IMG/VR virus record: IMGVR_UViG_3300046458_000051
Span: 1 to 35,269 of that record
Origin: a virus
Reading direction: 5' to 3' (one strand)
Length of the DNA stretch: 35,269 nt
Made by a program: the position numbers and the translations under genes. Of this stretch, positions 26,566 through 33,296 are shown piece after piece. The notes below the pieces were generated by a model, which had not been told where the DNA came from, ran no database searches, and was given only the letters and a program-made list of their open reading frames with translations. Numbering within the stretch: the first letter of the stretch is position 1; each line of letters opens with the position of its first letter.

Positions 26566-26925
26566 ATGGCCGAGGAAAAGGAACTGACGGAGGAAGCCAA
26601 GAAGCAGCGCAGGAAGCGCGAGAAGGCTGCAGCAAAGGACGCTGCTTTGGGCGTCGAGAAGTTTACGGTTGAGGTGGCTGGGGTGTTCAAGCCAGACCTC
26701 AAGCGGGTCATGGCAGCCCACGGCTTTAACAACCAGCAGGAGGTTTACCAGCTGCTGCTGATCAACCTGATCGCCGCCGATTTTGAAACACAGGCCACGA
26801 TGCTGCGTTGTGTCACGACACCTTTTGTTATATCCGAAAAGGTGTCGCGACTAATTGAGGCGGCCGGCAGGAAGTCGCTCGCCGACCACCCGCCAGAGCC
26901 TGAGGACGAAATTATCCAGCCCTAG
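26566..26925 (+). CDS. Hypothetical protein carrying an internal 15-10-15 palindromic site
   Basis: A 119-residue protein: highly charged N-terminus (MAEEKELTEEAKKQRRKREK), then KFTVEVAGVFKPDLKRVMAA HGFNNQQEVYQLLL, which reads strand-helix-helix and may be a ribbon-helix-helix-like DNA-binding region. The C-terminal third (MLRCVTTPFVISEKVSRLIE) is encoded by the 40-bp palindrome at 26812-26851. A protein whose gene contains the site and looks DNA-binding is a natural candidate regulator of these sites, but that is inference. Confidence 0.65.
   Translation: MAEEKELTEEAKKQRRKREKAAAKDAALGVEKFTVEVAGVFKPDLKRVMAAHGFNNQQEVYQLLLINLIAADFETQATMLRCVTTPFVISEKVSRLIEAAGRKSLADHPPEPEDEIIQP
26812..26851. promoter_or_regulatory. 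Copy 3 of the 15-10-15 palindromic site (inside a gene)
   Basis: Left arm GTCACGACACCTTTT (26812-26826), spacer GTTATATCCG, right arm AAAAGGTGTCGCGAC (26837-26851). Fourteen of fifteen arm positions pair. Arms and spacer length equal those at 12658 and 18109, with C/G changed together at the same paired position in both arms, as expected if symmetry is under selection. It lies within the last third of the gene at 26566-26925. Confidence 0.75.
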
Positions 26926-27221
26926 CGCTCAGCCTCAAGTGTAAGGATGATTGTTTCAAGCTCACCATCTTGAGTGCGGCCAGGTAGCTGTGCAACCACA
27001 TGGCCATGCATGCTGCCGCCGATCGACAGATCGACCTCGAACTCACCCTGAGCGCGCACTTCGCCAGTGTGGCCGTAAGTGCCTTCTCGAAGAGTGACTT
27101 TGTAAACATTGAGCTCATCGGTGTCTTCCAAGAAAAGTTCTTCAGTGCTTTTCTCCCGGTCGTACGTTGCTAGACTTGAGCCAGAGCTGACTGTCAGGCG
27201 CTCAATCTTAATTTTTCCCAC
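26922..27221 (-). CDS. Minus-strand accessory protein (99 aa)
   Basis: Starts at GTG with AAGGAG six bases upstream: MGKIKIERLTVSSGSSLATY, then YKVTLREGTYGHTGEVRAQG and EFEVDLSIGGSMHGHVVAQL. Strand-rich, resembling a small beta-barrel. It lies antisense to the left operon and its stop overlaps the convergent plus-strand gene by four bases. Its 5' leader (27232-27264) is repeated before another minus-strand gene at 28744. Probably expressed from the prophage; function unknown. Confidence 0.65.
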   Translation of the reverse strand: MGKIKIERLTVSSGSSLATYDREKSTEELFLEDTDELNVYKVTLREGTYGHTGEVRAQGEFEVDLSIGGSMHGHVVAQLPGRTQDGELETIILTLEAER

Positions 27222-27231
27222 ACTTTTCTCC

Positions 27232-27264
27232 TTCCGGCTCCGTGCCGGGCCGAACACAAATACC
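27232..27264. repeat. 33-bp leader repeat, copy A
   Basis: TTCCGGCTCCGTGCCGGGCC followed by GAACACAAATACC. It differs at one base from 28756-28788. On the minus strand it forms hairpin CCGGC-ACGGA-GCCGG directly before the SD of the gene starting at 27221. The two copies bracket a 1.5-kb block holding three other minus-strand genes or remnants. Confidence 0.85.
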
Positions 27265-27287
27265 GCAACGGTCGGGAATACGCCAGC

Positions 27288-27470
27288 TCAGACAAAGCTC
27301 GGCGGCTCAACGATTCGATGCGCCGACTCCATATAGCAGGCCAGGTCGATCACCTCCCGAAGGAACACGACCACTTCCAGTTTCACTGCGTCGTCCGGCA
27401 GTCCTATCCGTTTCAGCATCGCTTTAGCGTCTTCTTCAATAGCCCCTAGCGCATCTACCCAGCTGATGAT
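27288..27470 (-). pseudogene. 5'-truncated gene remnant
   Basis: A frame open from an in-frame TGA (27471-27473) to TGA at 27288, without a good start. It reads IISWVDALGAIEEDAKAMLK then RIGLPDDAVKLEVVVFLREV and IDLACYMESAHRIVEPPSFV. The amino acid pattern is protein-like (helices, G-rich codons like the phage core) and there is an internal ATG at 27419 without an SD. I read it as the C-terminal end of a protein whose 5' part was lost when accessory DNA entered. A 43-residue protein from the internal ATG is the alternative. Confidence 0.5.
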
Positions 27471-27525
27471 TCAGCAGGGTCCTAGCGACGAAGTGATAAC
27501 GGGCTGTTGATGCCGAAGACGGTTA

Positions 27526-28173
27526 TTAAACAACGGACCCGCGACCACTGCGCTTATGTAGATTCCTCCCCTGCCACTGTTCATACGTCTGCGAAATATT
27601 CCAGGCTTCCTCTGGACTACAAGGGGGGAGATCAACATCGATCAAGCTTCGGGTGGCCACAAATTCTTCGTACTTTGTATTGAGAGCCTTACGAATCTTG
27701 AGCTTATTGGACGTCAGGTCTACCTGCTTCTCTGCCACATCAGGCAGGAAAAGCACCTTGACAGTTCCATCAGCAACAAACGAGACATCTCTGAACGATT
27801 CACCATCATTCCAGATAGCGTGCCGTTCGGCCTCGATATACACGTCATTGCACCAAATGCGGAAGCCATAAAGAACTCTCCCACCATTTTCTTTCATGAA
27901 TTCCATAACGTTCAAATCGCAGCAGCCGTCCCGACTCCAAGGTTCGGGGTCTGAATCAATGTAAAAAGGCGTTTCCGAGCTGATAGATGAACAGAACCTA
28001 GATACTTGCTCAGTTATTGCGCGCGGGGTATCTAGGTCGTTAAAAATATTCTCCATTGCCAGCATATCCCCAAGCCAACTAGGTACTCCTAGTGACTTGA
28101 AGCTCTGCGACACTTGGCGCTCAGCTTTCAGTGCTTGCTTTGCCTCTCTCTTAGCTTTGCTTTTTTTACCCAC
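27526..28173 (-). CDS. Accessory protein of unknown function (215 aa)
   Basis: Basic N-terminus MGKKSKAKREAKQALKAERQ, then a domain with GGRVLYGFRIWCNDVYIEAE followed by RHAIWNDGESFRDVSF and VKVLFLPDVAEKQVDL. The G....Y......IEAE.HA.W......DV....V.FLPD pattern seems to be shared by a group of small bacterial proteins of unknown function. Noticeably more A+T-rich than the phage core. Antisense to the left operon, inside the block bounded by the 33-bp repeats. A lysogenic accessory gene, possibly defence or anti-defence; not proven. Confidence 0.65.
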   Translation of the reverse strand: MGKKSKAKREAKQALKAERQVSQSFKSLGVPSWLGDMLAMENIFNDLDTPRAITEQVSRFCSSISSETPFYIDSDPEPWSRDGCCDLNVMEFMKENGGRVLYGFRIWCNDVYIEAERHAIWNDGESFRDVSFVADGTVKVLFLPDVAEKQVDLTSNKLKIRKALNTKYEEFVATRSLIDVDLPPCSPEEAWNISQTYEQWQGRNLHKRSGRGSVV

Positions 28174-28300
28174 GTGAGCGCTCCTTAAGCTCGTAAAAGG
28201 CTATAAGACACGATTCAACACCAAATTGCCACCATGCCGCATCCGGTCACAGAGGGCGTTGCCTGCATTGGAGAGCATCAGGGCTCAGCAGCATCAGAAA

Positions 28301-28345
28301 CAGGTCGGCGACTGCATCGACATGATGCGGTCGCTACCAGATGAG
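28301..28345 (+). pseudogene. Remnant of a methyltransferase gene start
   Basis: Codes, without a start codon, for QVGDCIDMMRSLPDEAI, matching LVGDCIEMMRTLRDNSI of the intact methyltransferase at 28827. Over the 31 bases from TCGGCGACTGCAT onward only three differ. The differences show it is a relative, not a fresh copy. After 28345 the match stops and the minus-strand gene at 28358 begins. It marks the left edge of an insertion. Confidence 0.7.
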
Positions 28346-28357
28346 GCGATAAGCAAC

Positions 28358-28744
28358 CTATCTATTTGCGGGCTCTTCAAGAGTCAATAAAGAAATTCCT
28401 TTGGGGTATTGATTCATTACTAAAGCACGATATGTTTGGGAAACACATGCCATCTCCTCATCAGAAGGCTCATACCCTAAAATTTTTGAGGCTTGCACCC
28501 TGTCTTTCCGCGGAGCCCAATTTTCACTACCCTGTTCTGTCTTAATACTGATTGACTGCAAGCTAAGATCGGGACCAAAGATCAAAATAAAAGACTTGGC
28601 CGACAACTTGTCAATTTGAGCGACTGCGTAGTCCAAATAAAGACCAGACAAAGATTCAGAAGAGTGAGTCTCATACTTCTCGTTCGGGTCGTCACCCCAT
28701 CGAGCCAGCATGGTTTGTGGAAAGCAATACTGAAATTTTGCCAT
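28358..28744 (-). CDS. Minus-strand accessory protein (128 aa)
   Basis: MAKFQYCFPQTMLARWGDDP then NEKYETHSSESLSGLYLDYA, VAQIDKLSAKSFILIFGPDL and a C-terminal EMACVSQTYRALVMNQYPKG. GGAAAGGGG lies seven bases before the ATG. A+T-rich relative to neighbours. The leader carries copy B of the 33-bp repeat, so it seems to belong to the same group of cassettes as the 99-residue gene. Function unknown. Confidence 0.65.
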   Translation of the reverse strand: MAKFQYCFPQTMLARWGDDPNEKYETHSSESLSGLYLDYAVAQIDKLSAKSFILIFGPDLSLQSISIKTEQGSENWAPRKDRVQASKILGYEPSDEEMACVSQTYRALVMNQYPKGISLLTLEEPANR

Positions 28745-28755
28745 TTTTTTCCCCT

Positions 28756-28788
28756 TTCCGGCTCCATGCCGGGCCGAACACAAATACC
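28756..28788. repeat. 33-bp leader repeat, copy B
   Basis: TTCCGGCTCCATGCCGGGCC followed by GAACACAAATACC; one mismatch to 27232-27264. Read on the minus strand it forms the hairpin CCGGC-ATGGA-GCCGG just before the SD of the gene at 28744. Confidence 0.85.
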
Positions 28789-28826
28789 CCACTTCTACGA
28801 ATCACGCCAGCCGGCGAGGATCCCCT

Positions 28827-30122
28827 ATGCCACCTACTCACCAGATCCTGGTCGGCGACTGCATTGAGATGATGCGGACGCTGCGAGACAACAGCATCGA
28901 CAGCGTGGTGACGGATCCACCCTACGGGATCCGCTTCATGGGCAAAAGCTGGGACGGCAAGGATATCGAAGACCGCGCCGCCTACCGGGCCAGTATGCCT
29001 TCGCACGCCAGCGCCTGCGGGCCGAACGGCGGTCACCGCTCGATCGCCGCCGAAGCCGGCAAGTACGATCTGACGCCCGACGGCATGCGCGCCTTTCAGG
29101 CCTTCACGCTGGAATGGGCCACCGAATGCCTGCGTGTACTCAAGCCCGGCGGTCACCTGCTTTCGTTCGCCGCCGCCCGCACCTATCACCACATGGCGGT
29201 CGGCATCGAGATGGCTGGCTTCGAGATCCGCGACCAGATCATGTGGGTGTTCGGCTCAGGCTTCCCGAAGTCGCACAACCTCAAGGGCGAGCACGAAGGC
29301 AAGGGCACCGCGCTGAAGCCTGCGCATGAGCCCATCTGCATGGCCCGCAAGCCGTTTACCGGGACTGTTGCGGCCAATGTCGCCGTACACGGCACCGGAG
29401 CGCTGAACATCGACGCATGCCGGATCGGCGTGGTCGACGCGGCCTACGCCCGAAACTGCTCGGGCGATCGCGGCCATGACGGCACTCGATCGAACGAGGA
29501 AAAAGGCGCGACCGACCTTCGCGCCGGTGGTGGCACTGCTGCATCTGGGCGTTGGCCAGCCAATCTCATCCACGATGGCAGCGCCGAAGTCGTCACTCTG
29601 TTCCCCGCTCAGGCGGGCGCGTCGGCGCCGGTAACAGGCAACGAACCCACGGCCAACGGCTTCAGCGGCGCAGTCAAGTACAGCGGCATGCGCGAGCGCG
29701 TGGCCGGCGCCTTCCACGGTGACAGTGGCAGCGCAGCCCGGTTTTTCTACTGCGCCAAGACCAGTCGTACCGATCGGCACGAGGGCCTGACCAATCCCGG
29801 CCCGCAGTTCACCCGCGGCACCACCCTGCGCAAGGTCGAGAACACCCCGACGACGGGGAACATCCACCCGACCGTCAAGCCGACTGATCTGATGGCGTAC
29901 CTGCTGCGCCTGGTGACCCCGGCCTGCGGCGTAGCGCTCGATCCATTCATGGGTAGCGGCAGCACCGGCAAAGCCGCGATACGCGAAGGCTTCAGGTTCA
30001 TCGGCTGTGAGATCGACGAGCAATACGCGGCGATCGCCCGGGCGCGGATCGAACACGAAGTAACCCGCCAGCAAGATCAACAAGCCGCATCTGTTCAGCT
30101 CGATCTGTTCGGTACCGCCTGA
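28827..30122 (+). CDS. DNA methyltransferase, class beta (N6-adenine/N4-cytosine)
   Basis: A 431-residue enzyme that would transfer a methyl group from S-adenosylmethionine to DNA bases. Catalytic motif IV is TDPPYG near residues 29-34; the SAM-binding motif I, DPFMGSGST, is near 372-380, followed by FIGCEIDE (motif II). The order IV then I defines class beta. Between them a variable target-recognition region holds DRGHDGTRSNEEKG. No restriction partner is next to it, so it is an orphan, most likely protecting phage DNA from host restriction or regulating genes. GAGGA precedes the ATG, behind a CGCC-AGCC-GGCG hairpin. Confidence 0.9.
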   Translation: MPPTHQILVGDCIEMMRTLRDNSIDSVVTDPPYGIRFMGKSWDGKDIEDRAAYRASMPSHASACGPNGGHRSIAAEAGKYDLTPDGMRAFQAFTLEWATECLRVLKPGGHLLSFAAARTYHHMAVGIEMAGFEIRDQIMWVFGSGFPKSHNLKGEHEGKGTALKPAHEPICMARKPFTGTVAANVAVHGTGALNIDACRIGVVDAAYARNCSGDRGHDGTRSNEEKGATDLRAGGGTAASGRWPANLIHDGSAEVVTLFPAQAGASAPVTGNEPTANGFSGAVKYSGMRERVAGAFHGDSGSAARFFYCAKTSRTDRHEGLTNPGPQFTRGTTLRKVENTPTTGNIHPTVKPTDLMAYLLRLVTPACGVALDPFMGSGSTGKAAIREGFRFIGCEIDEQYAAIARARIEHEVTRQQDQQAASVQLDLFGTA

Positions 30123-30168
30123 CCTAACCAAGGGAAGATACTGCTTCTGCAGCCGCCGGCGCATTCAG

Positions 30169-30414
30169 CTATGAAGCAATCAGCTGATTCCTTTCCGCAT
30201 CAAAGCTCGAAATTATTGGCGAAGCAGTTGCTGCCTTGTTCATTGCAATCCATGTCCTTGTTCGGGCTACGTCAAACGACTGCTTGAGGCCTGCCATCGT
30301 GTCCACCAGAGTCCTTGATACTCGATAGCGTCCGCAGCCCGAGCAGTTTCGCTCATGCCAATCGCCGCCAGATTCGTAAGTCTCGGCAGCGCCTTTGCAG
30401 ATTAAGCAGGTCAT
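30169..30414 (-). CDS. Small zinc-ribbon protein (81 aa)
   Basis: MTCLICKGAAETYESGGDWH then ERNCSGCGRYRVSRTLVDTM. Two CxxC knuckles (CLIC, CSGC plus following G.Y.VS) form a zinc ribbon; the remainder is helical. AAGGAGG lies eight bases before the ATG. Similar 'C..C......C..CG.Y.VS' starts occur in many short bacterial proteins of unknown role. Antisense to the left operon; likely an accessory gene. Confidence 0.7.
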   Translation of the reverse strand: MTCLICKGAAETYESGGDWHERNCSGCGRYRVSRTLVDTMAGLKQSFDVARTRTWIAMNKAATASPIISSFDAERNQLIAS

Positions 30415-30514
30415 TTCTCGATCCTCCTTGTGAATGACCATTCAACTGTAGCTGATCCCACACCACCCTCCACCGCCCGGGCATGCCCCGGCATAGGACG
30501 CCACGCGATAAAAA

Positions 30515-31258
30515 CTAGCTTAGAGCAGAAGGCGCTGTTCTTTCTATAGTCAACATGCCCGTTTCCGCTGCAGCCATGATCGAGAACTCGTCTCTTAACG
30601 TTTTGTTATCAGCGCGCAGATATTCGATAAAACACCGACCAATAAACATCTCTTCTGGAGCACGAAATTCGAAACTAATATCTTCTGTCCAAAATCCATT
30701 TTTTAAGTCACCAAAAAATAGCGACTTCTCTATACCAAGACTTTTATCAAAGAGAAATGAAACAAATCTAACGTCATGCCCTCTATTCATGATTCGTATA
30801 CAAGAAGTCACTAAGCGGTCAGGCAGAGTTAATGTTAGAAACGACTTAACCTCAAACTCAGGGGATATGTCTTGCTCATGCTTCCAAACTTGTAGTTCGA
30901 ATGCGGCTTGTTGTGATTGAAGCTGACGGGTCGCCGCAGCAGCCATTATTGATTGCTGTTCGACTGAAGCTTTGAGCTCCTCTGCCTGCAACCGCAATGC
31001 ATCGGTGCTCAGTTTAAGTTCTCGACCTTGCTGAACGTAACCTAATACAAGCCATAGAAATGCAACTGGACCAAACACGCCAGCAGCGAGATCTCCTATT
31101 TCATACAGTTTCAACGCGATCAGCTCATCAAATTTTGCCCCCATGATGATGATCGCACCACCGATATACAACGCAGTAAGATGCGCAGCCCACCATTCCA
31201 AGCTTCGGCTGCACCACCATTTCGCCTGACCTATCCAATACGTTCGAAAACGACCCAA
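30515..31258 (-). CDS. Two-TM coiled-coil membrane protein, accessory
   Basis: A 247-residue protein. Membrane segments at about residues 24-42 (HLTALYIGGAIIIMGAKF) and 55-75 (GDLAAGVFGPVAFLWLVLGY), then a coiled coil (ELKLSTDALRLQAEELKASV and following, about 78-120), then a beta-rich soluble domain (FLTLTLPDRLVTSCIRIMNR). A+T-rich. The layout of two membrane helices, coiled coil, beta domain repeats that of the unrelated protein at 20041-21114. Such architectures are found among phage exclusion and defence proteins, but no family can be named. Confidence 0.7.
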   Translation of the reverse strand: MGRFRTYWIGQAKWWCSRSLEWWAAHLTALYIGGAIIIMGAKFDELIALKLYEIGDLAAGVFGPVAFLWLVLGYVQQGRELKLSTDALRLQAEELKASVEQQSIMAAAATRQLQSQQAAFELQVWKHEQDISPEFEVKSFLTLTLPDRLVTSCIRIMNRGHDVRFVSFLFDKSLGIEKSLFFGDLKNGFWTEDISFEFRAPEEMFIGRCFIEYLRADNKTLRDEFSIMAAAETGMLTIERTAPSALS

Positions 31259-31330
31259 TCGAATTCTTCCTTATAAAATTTCTAACACCATTTTAGCAAA
31301 GAAAGGCCACGTAAGGCCTGAACGCGATAG

Positions 31331-31351
31331 CTCCCCCCCTCAAAGTCAGCC
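31331..31351. repeat. Direct repeat flanking a small membrane-protein gene, left copy
   Basis: CTCCCCCCCTCAAAGTCAGC plus C. The copy at 31680-31702 reads CTCCCTCCCCTTCAAAGTCA plus GCC. The repeats bracket the gene at 31346-31621, and the right copy is the natural leader of the ASCH-like gene at 31725. The left copy also supplies the stop codon of the inserted gene. Confidence 0.65.
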
Positions 31352-31621
31352 AAATATCAGGAAGCGAACATTCAGCCCGACGATAAGTAACGCAGTCCAG
31401 GGAGCGGGTGTGCGCATCACGCCGAACAGGAGAAAAATAAAAGGGTTCATCATGCCACCCACAACAAAAATGAGAGACACGCCTTTTGGCTTACTTGGAT
31501 CAAATAGCTGCCAGACTGCTAACCCCATCCAAACTGCCCAAAAGAAGTACATCGCCACGCCGTCGACGCGGAAGAACGCACGCTTGAACGTCTGTCCAAC
31601 CTTATCTGTCTCGTTGAGCAT
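31346..31621 (-). CDS. Small polytopic membrane protein (91 aa)
   Basis: MLNETDKVGQTFKRAFFRVD then GVAMYFFWAVWMGLAVWQLF, SLIFVVGGMMNPFIFLLFGV and APWTALLIVGLNVRFLIFG: three likely membrane helices with a short cytoplasmic N-terminus. A GTG three codons upstream is an alternative start. It sits antisense between two copies of a short direct repeat, suggesting insertion as a unit. Unknown function; size and topology fit exclusion proteins, but this is a guess. Confidence 0.6.
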   Translation of the reverse strand: MLNETDKVGQTFKRAFFRVDGVAMYFFWAVWMGLAVWQLFDPSKPKGVSLIFVVGGMMNPFIFLLFGVMRTPAPWTALLIVGLNVRFLIFG

Positions 31622-31679
31622 CTGGGCCACCGCAATAACTGACTCATATCGATAGTAGCCGTAGCTTCAAAAACCTCTA

Positions 31680-31702
31680 CTCCCTCCCCTTCAAAGTCAG
31701 CC
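31680..31702. repeat. Direct repeat flanking a small membrane-protein gene, right copy
   Basis: CTCCCTCCCCTTCAAAGTCA plus GCC, matching 31331-31351 apart from changes in the C/T run. It runs into the hairpin GCCGCTATAGCGGC (31700-31713) and the AAGGA ribosome site of the ASCH-like gene. Confidence 0.65.
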
Positions 31703-31724
31703 GCTATAGCGGCAAGGAACCGGC

Positions 31725-32591
31725 ATGCCCAGGAAAAACCACCTCATAGTCGACTCCGGCTGCACGCAGGACAACGAGCGCTGGTCGCTGTCGGCTTGCG
31801 GTCTGAATGAAGATTCCGAAGTCGCATGGGACGGCACCCACCAACGCGAATATGTCAGCTGCAAACGATGCCTGGCGAAAATGGCCAAGCCGCGGCCGGC
31901 GCCGGAGCCACTCCACAAAGAGCGGCCCATTCTTTTCAATGGTGCGATGGTGCGCGCGATTCTGTCCGGCCAGAAGACGGTCACCCGGCGCCCGATCAAA
32001 GGGAATCAGATCCCGAGTCGTAGCAAATCCGATTCCCCCGAACATCAGTGGATCGCCGTGGTTCAAGACCATCCGCGCTGGGGGTTCGCGGCATTCGGTG
32101 CGACTGAGGAGGAATGCGCGGCTGAGCTGGCAATGTACGGGGGTTGCCCGTACGGGCGGCAAGGCGATCGGCTGTGGGTGCGCGAGACTTTCATCGATCT
32201 GCGCGGCACCGGTGTCGAGCATCGCCCAGACCCGGACGGCCCGCTTCAGCGATACGCCTACGCTGCCGACTGTCGCCAAGGGTCACACAGCGACGAAGCA
32301 AGGAAAGACTTCGGCCTGAAGTACAAACCCAGCATTCACATGCCGCGTGCCGCGTGCCGCATCCTGCTGGAGATCACAGCCGTCCGCGTCGAGCGGTTGC
32401 AGGACATCAGCCGCGCCGATATCCGGGCGGAAGGCCTGCAGTGTCCGCTGGAGCTGGCAAGCGATGACGTTTCACCGAATTACCGAGACTGGTACCCAGC
32501 GGCTTGGAAGGAGTTGTGGAACTCCACCGGCGGCGACTGGGACGCCAACCCGTGGGTCTGGTGCGTTTCTTTTCGGAGGCTATCGCCATGA
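31725..32591 (+). CDS. ASCH/PUA-like protein with N-terminal zinc site
   Basis: A 288-residue protein. Residues 1-50 hold cysteines (DSGCTQ, SACG, CKRC) of a probable zinc site. From residue 66 it follows phage ASCH-like proteins: RPILFNGAMVRAILSGQKTV TRRP, later GDRLWVRETF near 155, then SIHMPRAACRILLEITAVRV and ERLQDISRADIRAEG. PUA/ASCH folds bind RNA or modified bases. AAGGA lies eight bases before ATG, behind the perfect palindrome GCCGCTATAGCGGC. The stop overlaps a 26-residue membrane protein gene. Confidence 0.8.
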   Translation: MPRKNHLIVDSGCTQDNERWSLSACGLNEDSEVAWDGTHQREYVSCKRCLAKMAKPRPAPEPLHKERPILFNGAMVRAILSGQKTVTRRPIKGNQIPSRSKSDSPEHQWIAVVQDHPRWGFAAFGATEEECAAELAMYGGCPYGRQGDRLWVRETFIDLRGTGVEHRPDPDGPLQRYAYAADCRQGSHSDEARKDFGLKYKPSIHMPRAACRILLEITAVRVERLQDISRADIRAEGLQCPLELASDDVSPNYRDWYPAAWKELWNSTGGDWDANPWVWCVSFRRLSP

Positions 32592-32668
32592 TCACGAAGT
32601 GCGCAATCGGCTGCACCCTCTTCTTCTGGCTTCCATTGGTACTGACCATAAAGGCGGTGATCGGATGA
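32588..32668 (+). CDS. 26-residue membrane peptide
   Basis: Reads MITKCAIGCTLFFWLPLVLT then IKAVIG. Nearly all is one hydrophobic helix. Start and stop overlap the genes on both sides by ATGA, so a translating ribosome would pass directly through three genes. Too short for similarity-based annotation; support comes from perfect coupling and hydrophobicity. Confidence 0.5.
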   Translation: MITKCAIGCTLFFWLPLVLTIKAVIG

Positions 32669-33231
32669 TTATCGATGATGTGATGACGGACAAAATCACC
32701 CTGCACGGCCTCGGCTTTGTGCAGGTCCAGTTGCAGGGCAATCAGCGCCTGCACGTTTGGCACCCCGAACTGCCGCGCCGGGCATGCTTCGAACACTCGG
32801 CGATCCACGATCACCGCTTCGACTTCATGTCGCGAGTGATCATCGGCACTCAGGTTAACCACCAGTTCTATCTAGATCGCCGGGACGATGGGGATTTTGT
32901 TCTGTACCTCCACGAAGGTGCGCGCACCGCCGGCGGAGGTCGGCCTTGGACACCTGACGGTCGCGGTGACTTGATCCACAGACGAACCCACGCAATCACC
33001 GCGGGCAGGGAATATCTCTGCCAGGCCTATGACTATCACCGCACTGAACCGGGCGGAAATGGCCGGGTAGCCACCATTATGACCAAGATCAACGAGCATC
33101 CGGTCGGCGCCCACTCGACCTGCACATACGGCGTTCAGCCAGACACGGACTTTGATCGATTCCAGTGGTCGCCTGCTCAGCTTTGGGAGGTCGTCAGCGA
33201 TGTGCTGCTCGGCCAGAAGGTGGCGGCATGA
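32665..33231 (+). CDS. Cupin-like hypothetical protein (188 aa)
   Basis: MIIDDVMTDKITLHGLGFVQ then VQLQGNQRLHVWHPELPRRA, CFEHSAIHDHRFDFMSRVII G, later HAITAGREYLCQAYDYHRTE. The His pattern HSAIHDHRFDF followed by strands and a later H.A...G suggests a cupin/double-stranded beta-helix with a metal site. It may be an oxygenase-like or binding protein; no substrate can be proposed. Coupled by ATGA to both tiny membrane peptide genes. Confidence 0.6.
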   Translation: MIIDDVMTDKITLHGLGFVQVQLQGNQRLHVWHPELPRRACFEHSAIHDHRFDFMSRVIIGTQVNHQFYLDRRDDGDFVLYLHEGARTAGGGRPWTPDGRGDLIHRRTHAITAGREYLCQAYDYHRTEPGGNGRVATIMTKINEHPVGAHSTCTYGVQPDTDFDRFQWSPAQLWEVVSDVLLGQKVAA

Positions 33232-33296
33232 TCCTCTTCCCAATAGCCGCCCCGCTCTACATGGCCTACCTCATCTACAAGGGGCCGTGGCGATGA
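33228..33296 (+). CDS. 22-residue membrane peptide
   Basis: Reads MILFPIAAPLYMAYLIYKGP then WR: a single hydrophobic helix with a basic end. ATGA overlaps on both sides as for the 26-residue gene upstream. The repeated placing of mini membrane peptides between coupled genes argues that they are real. Confidence 0.5.
   Translation: MILFPIAAPLYMAYLIYKGPWR

Noticed and set aside
26487-26672. GTG-started 61-codon frame (MRRFRTQQRKRQTWLDLPAS)
   Set aside because: It overlaps the better supported gene at 26566 by over 100 bases in another frame; coupling GTGA is present but the sequence becomes low complexity.
25015-26721. 568-codon minus-strand open frame opposite the Gp157 and annealing protein region
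   Set aside because: It crosses several well-supported coupled plus-strand genes; leucine/arginine-rich shadow translation with no known motif.
29256-30164. 302-codon minus-strand frame opposite the methyltransferase
   Set aside because: The plus strand carries both catalytic motifs of a methyltransferase, so the minus frame is a shadow.
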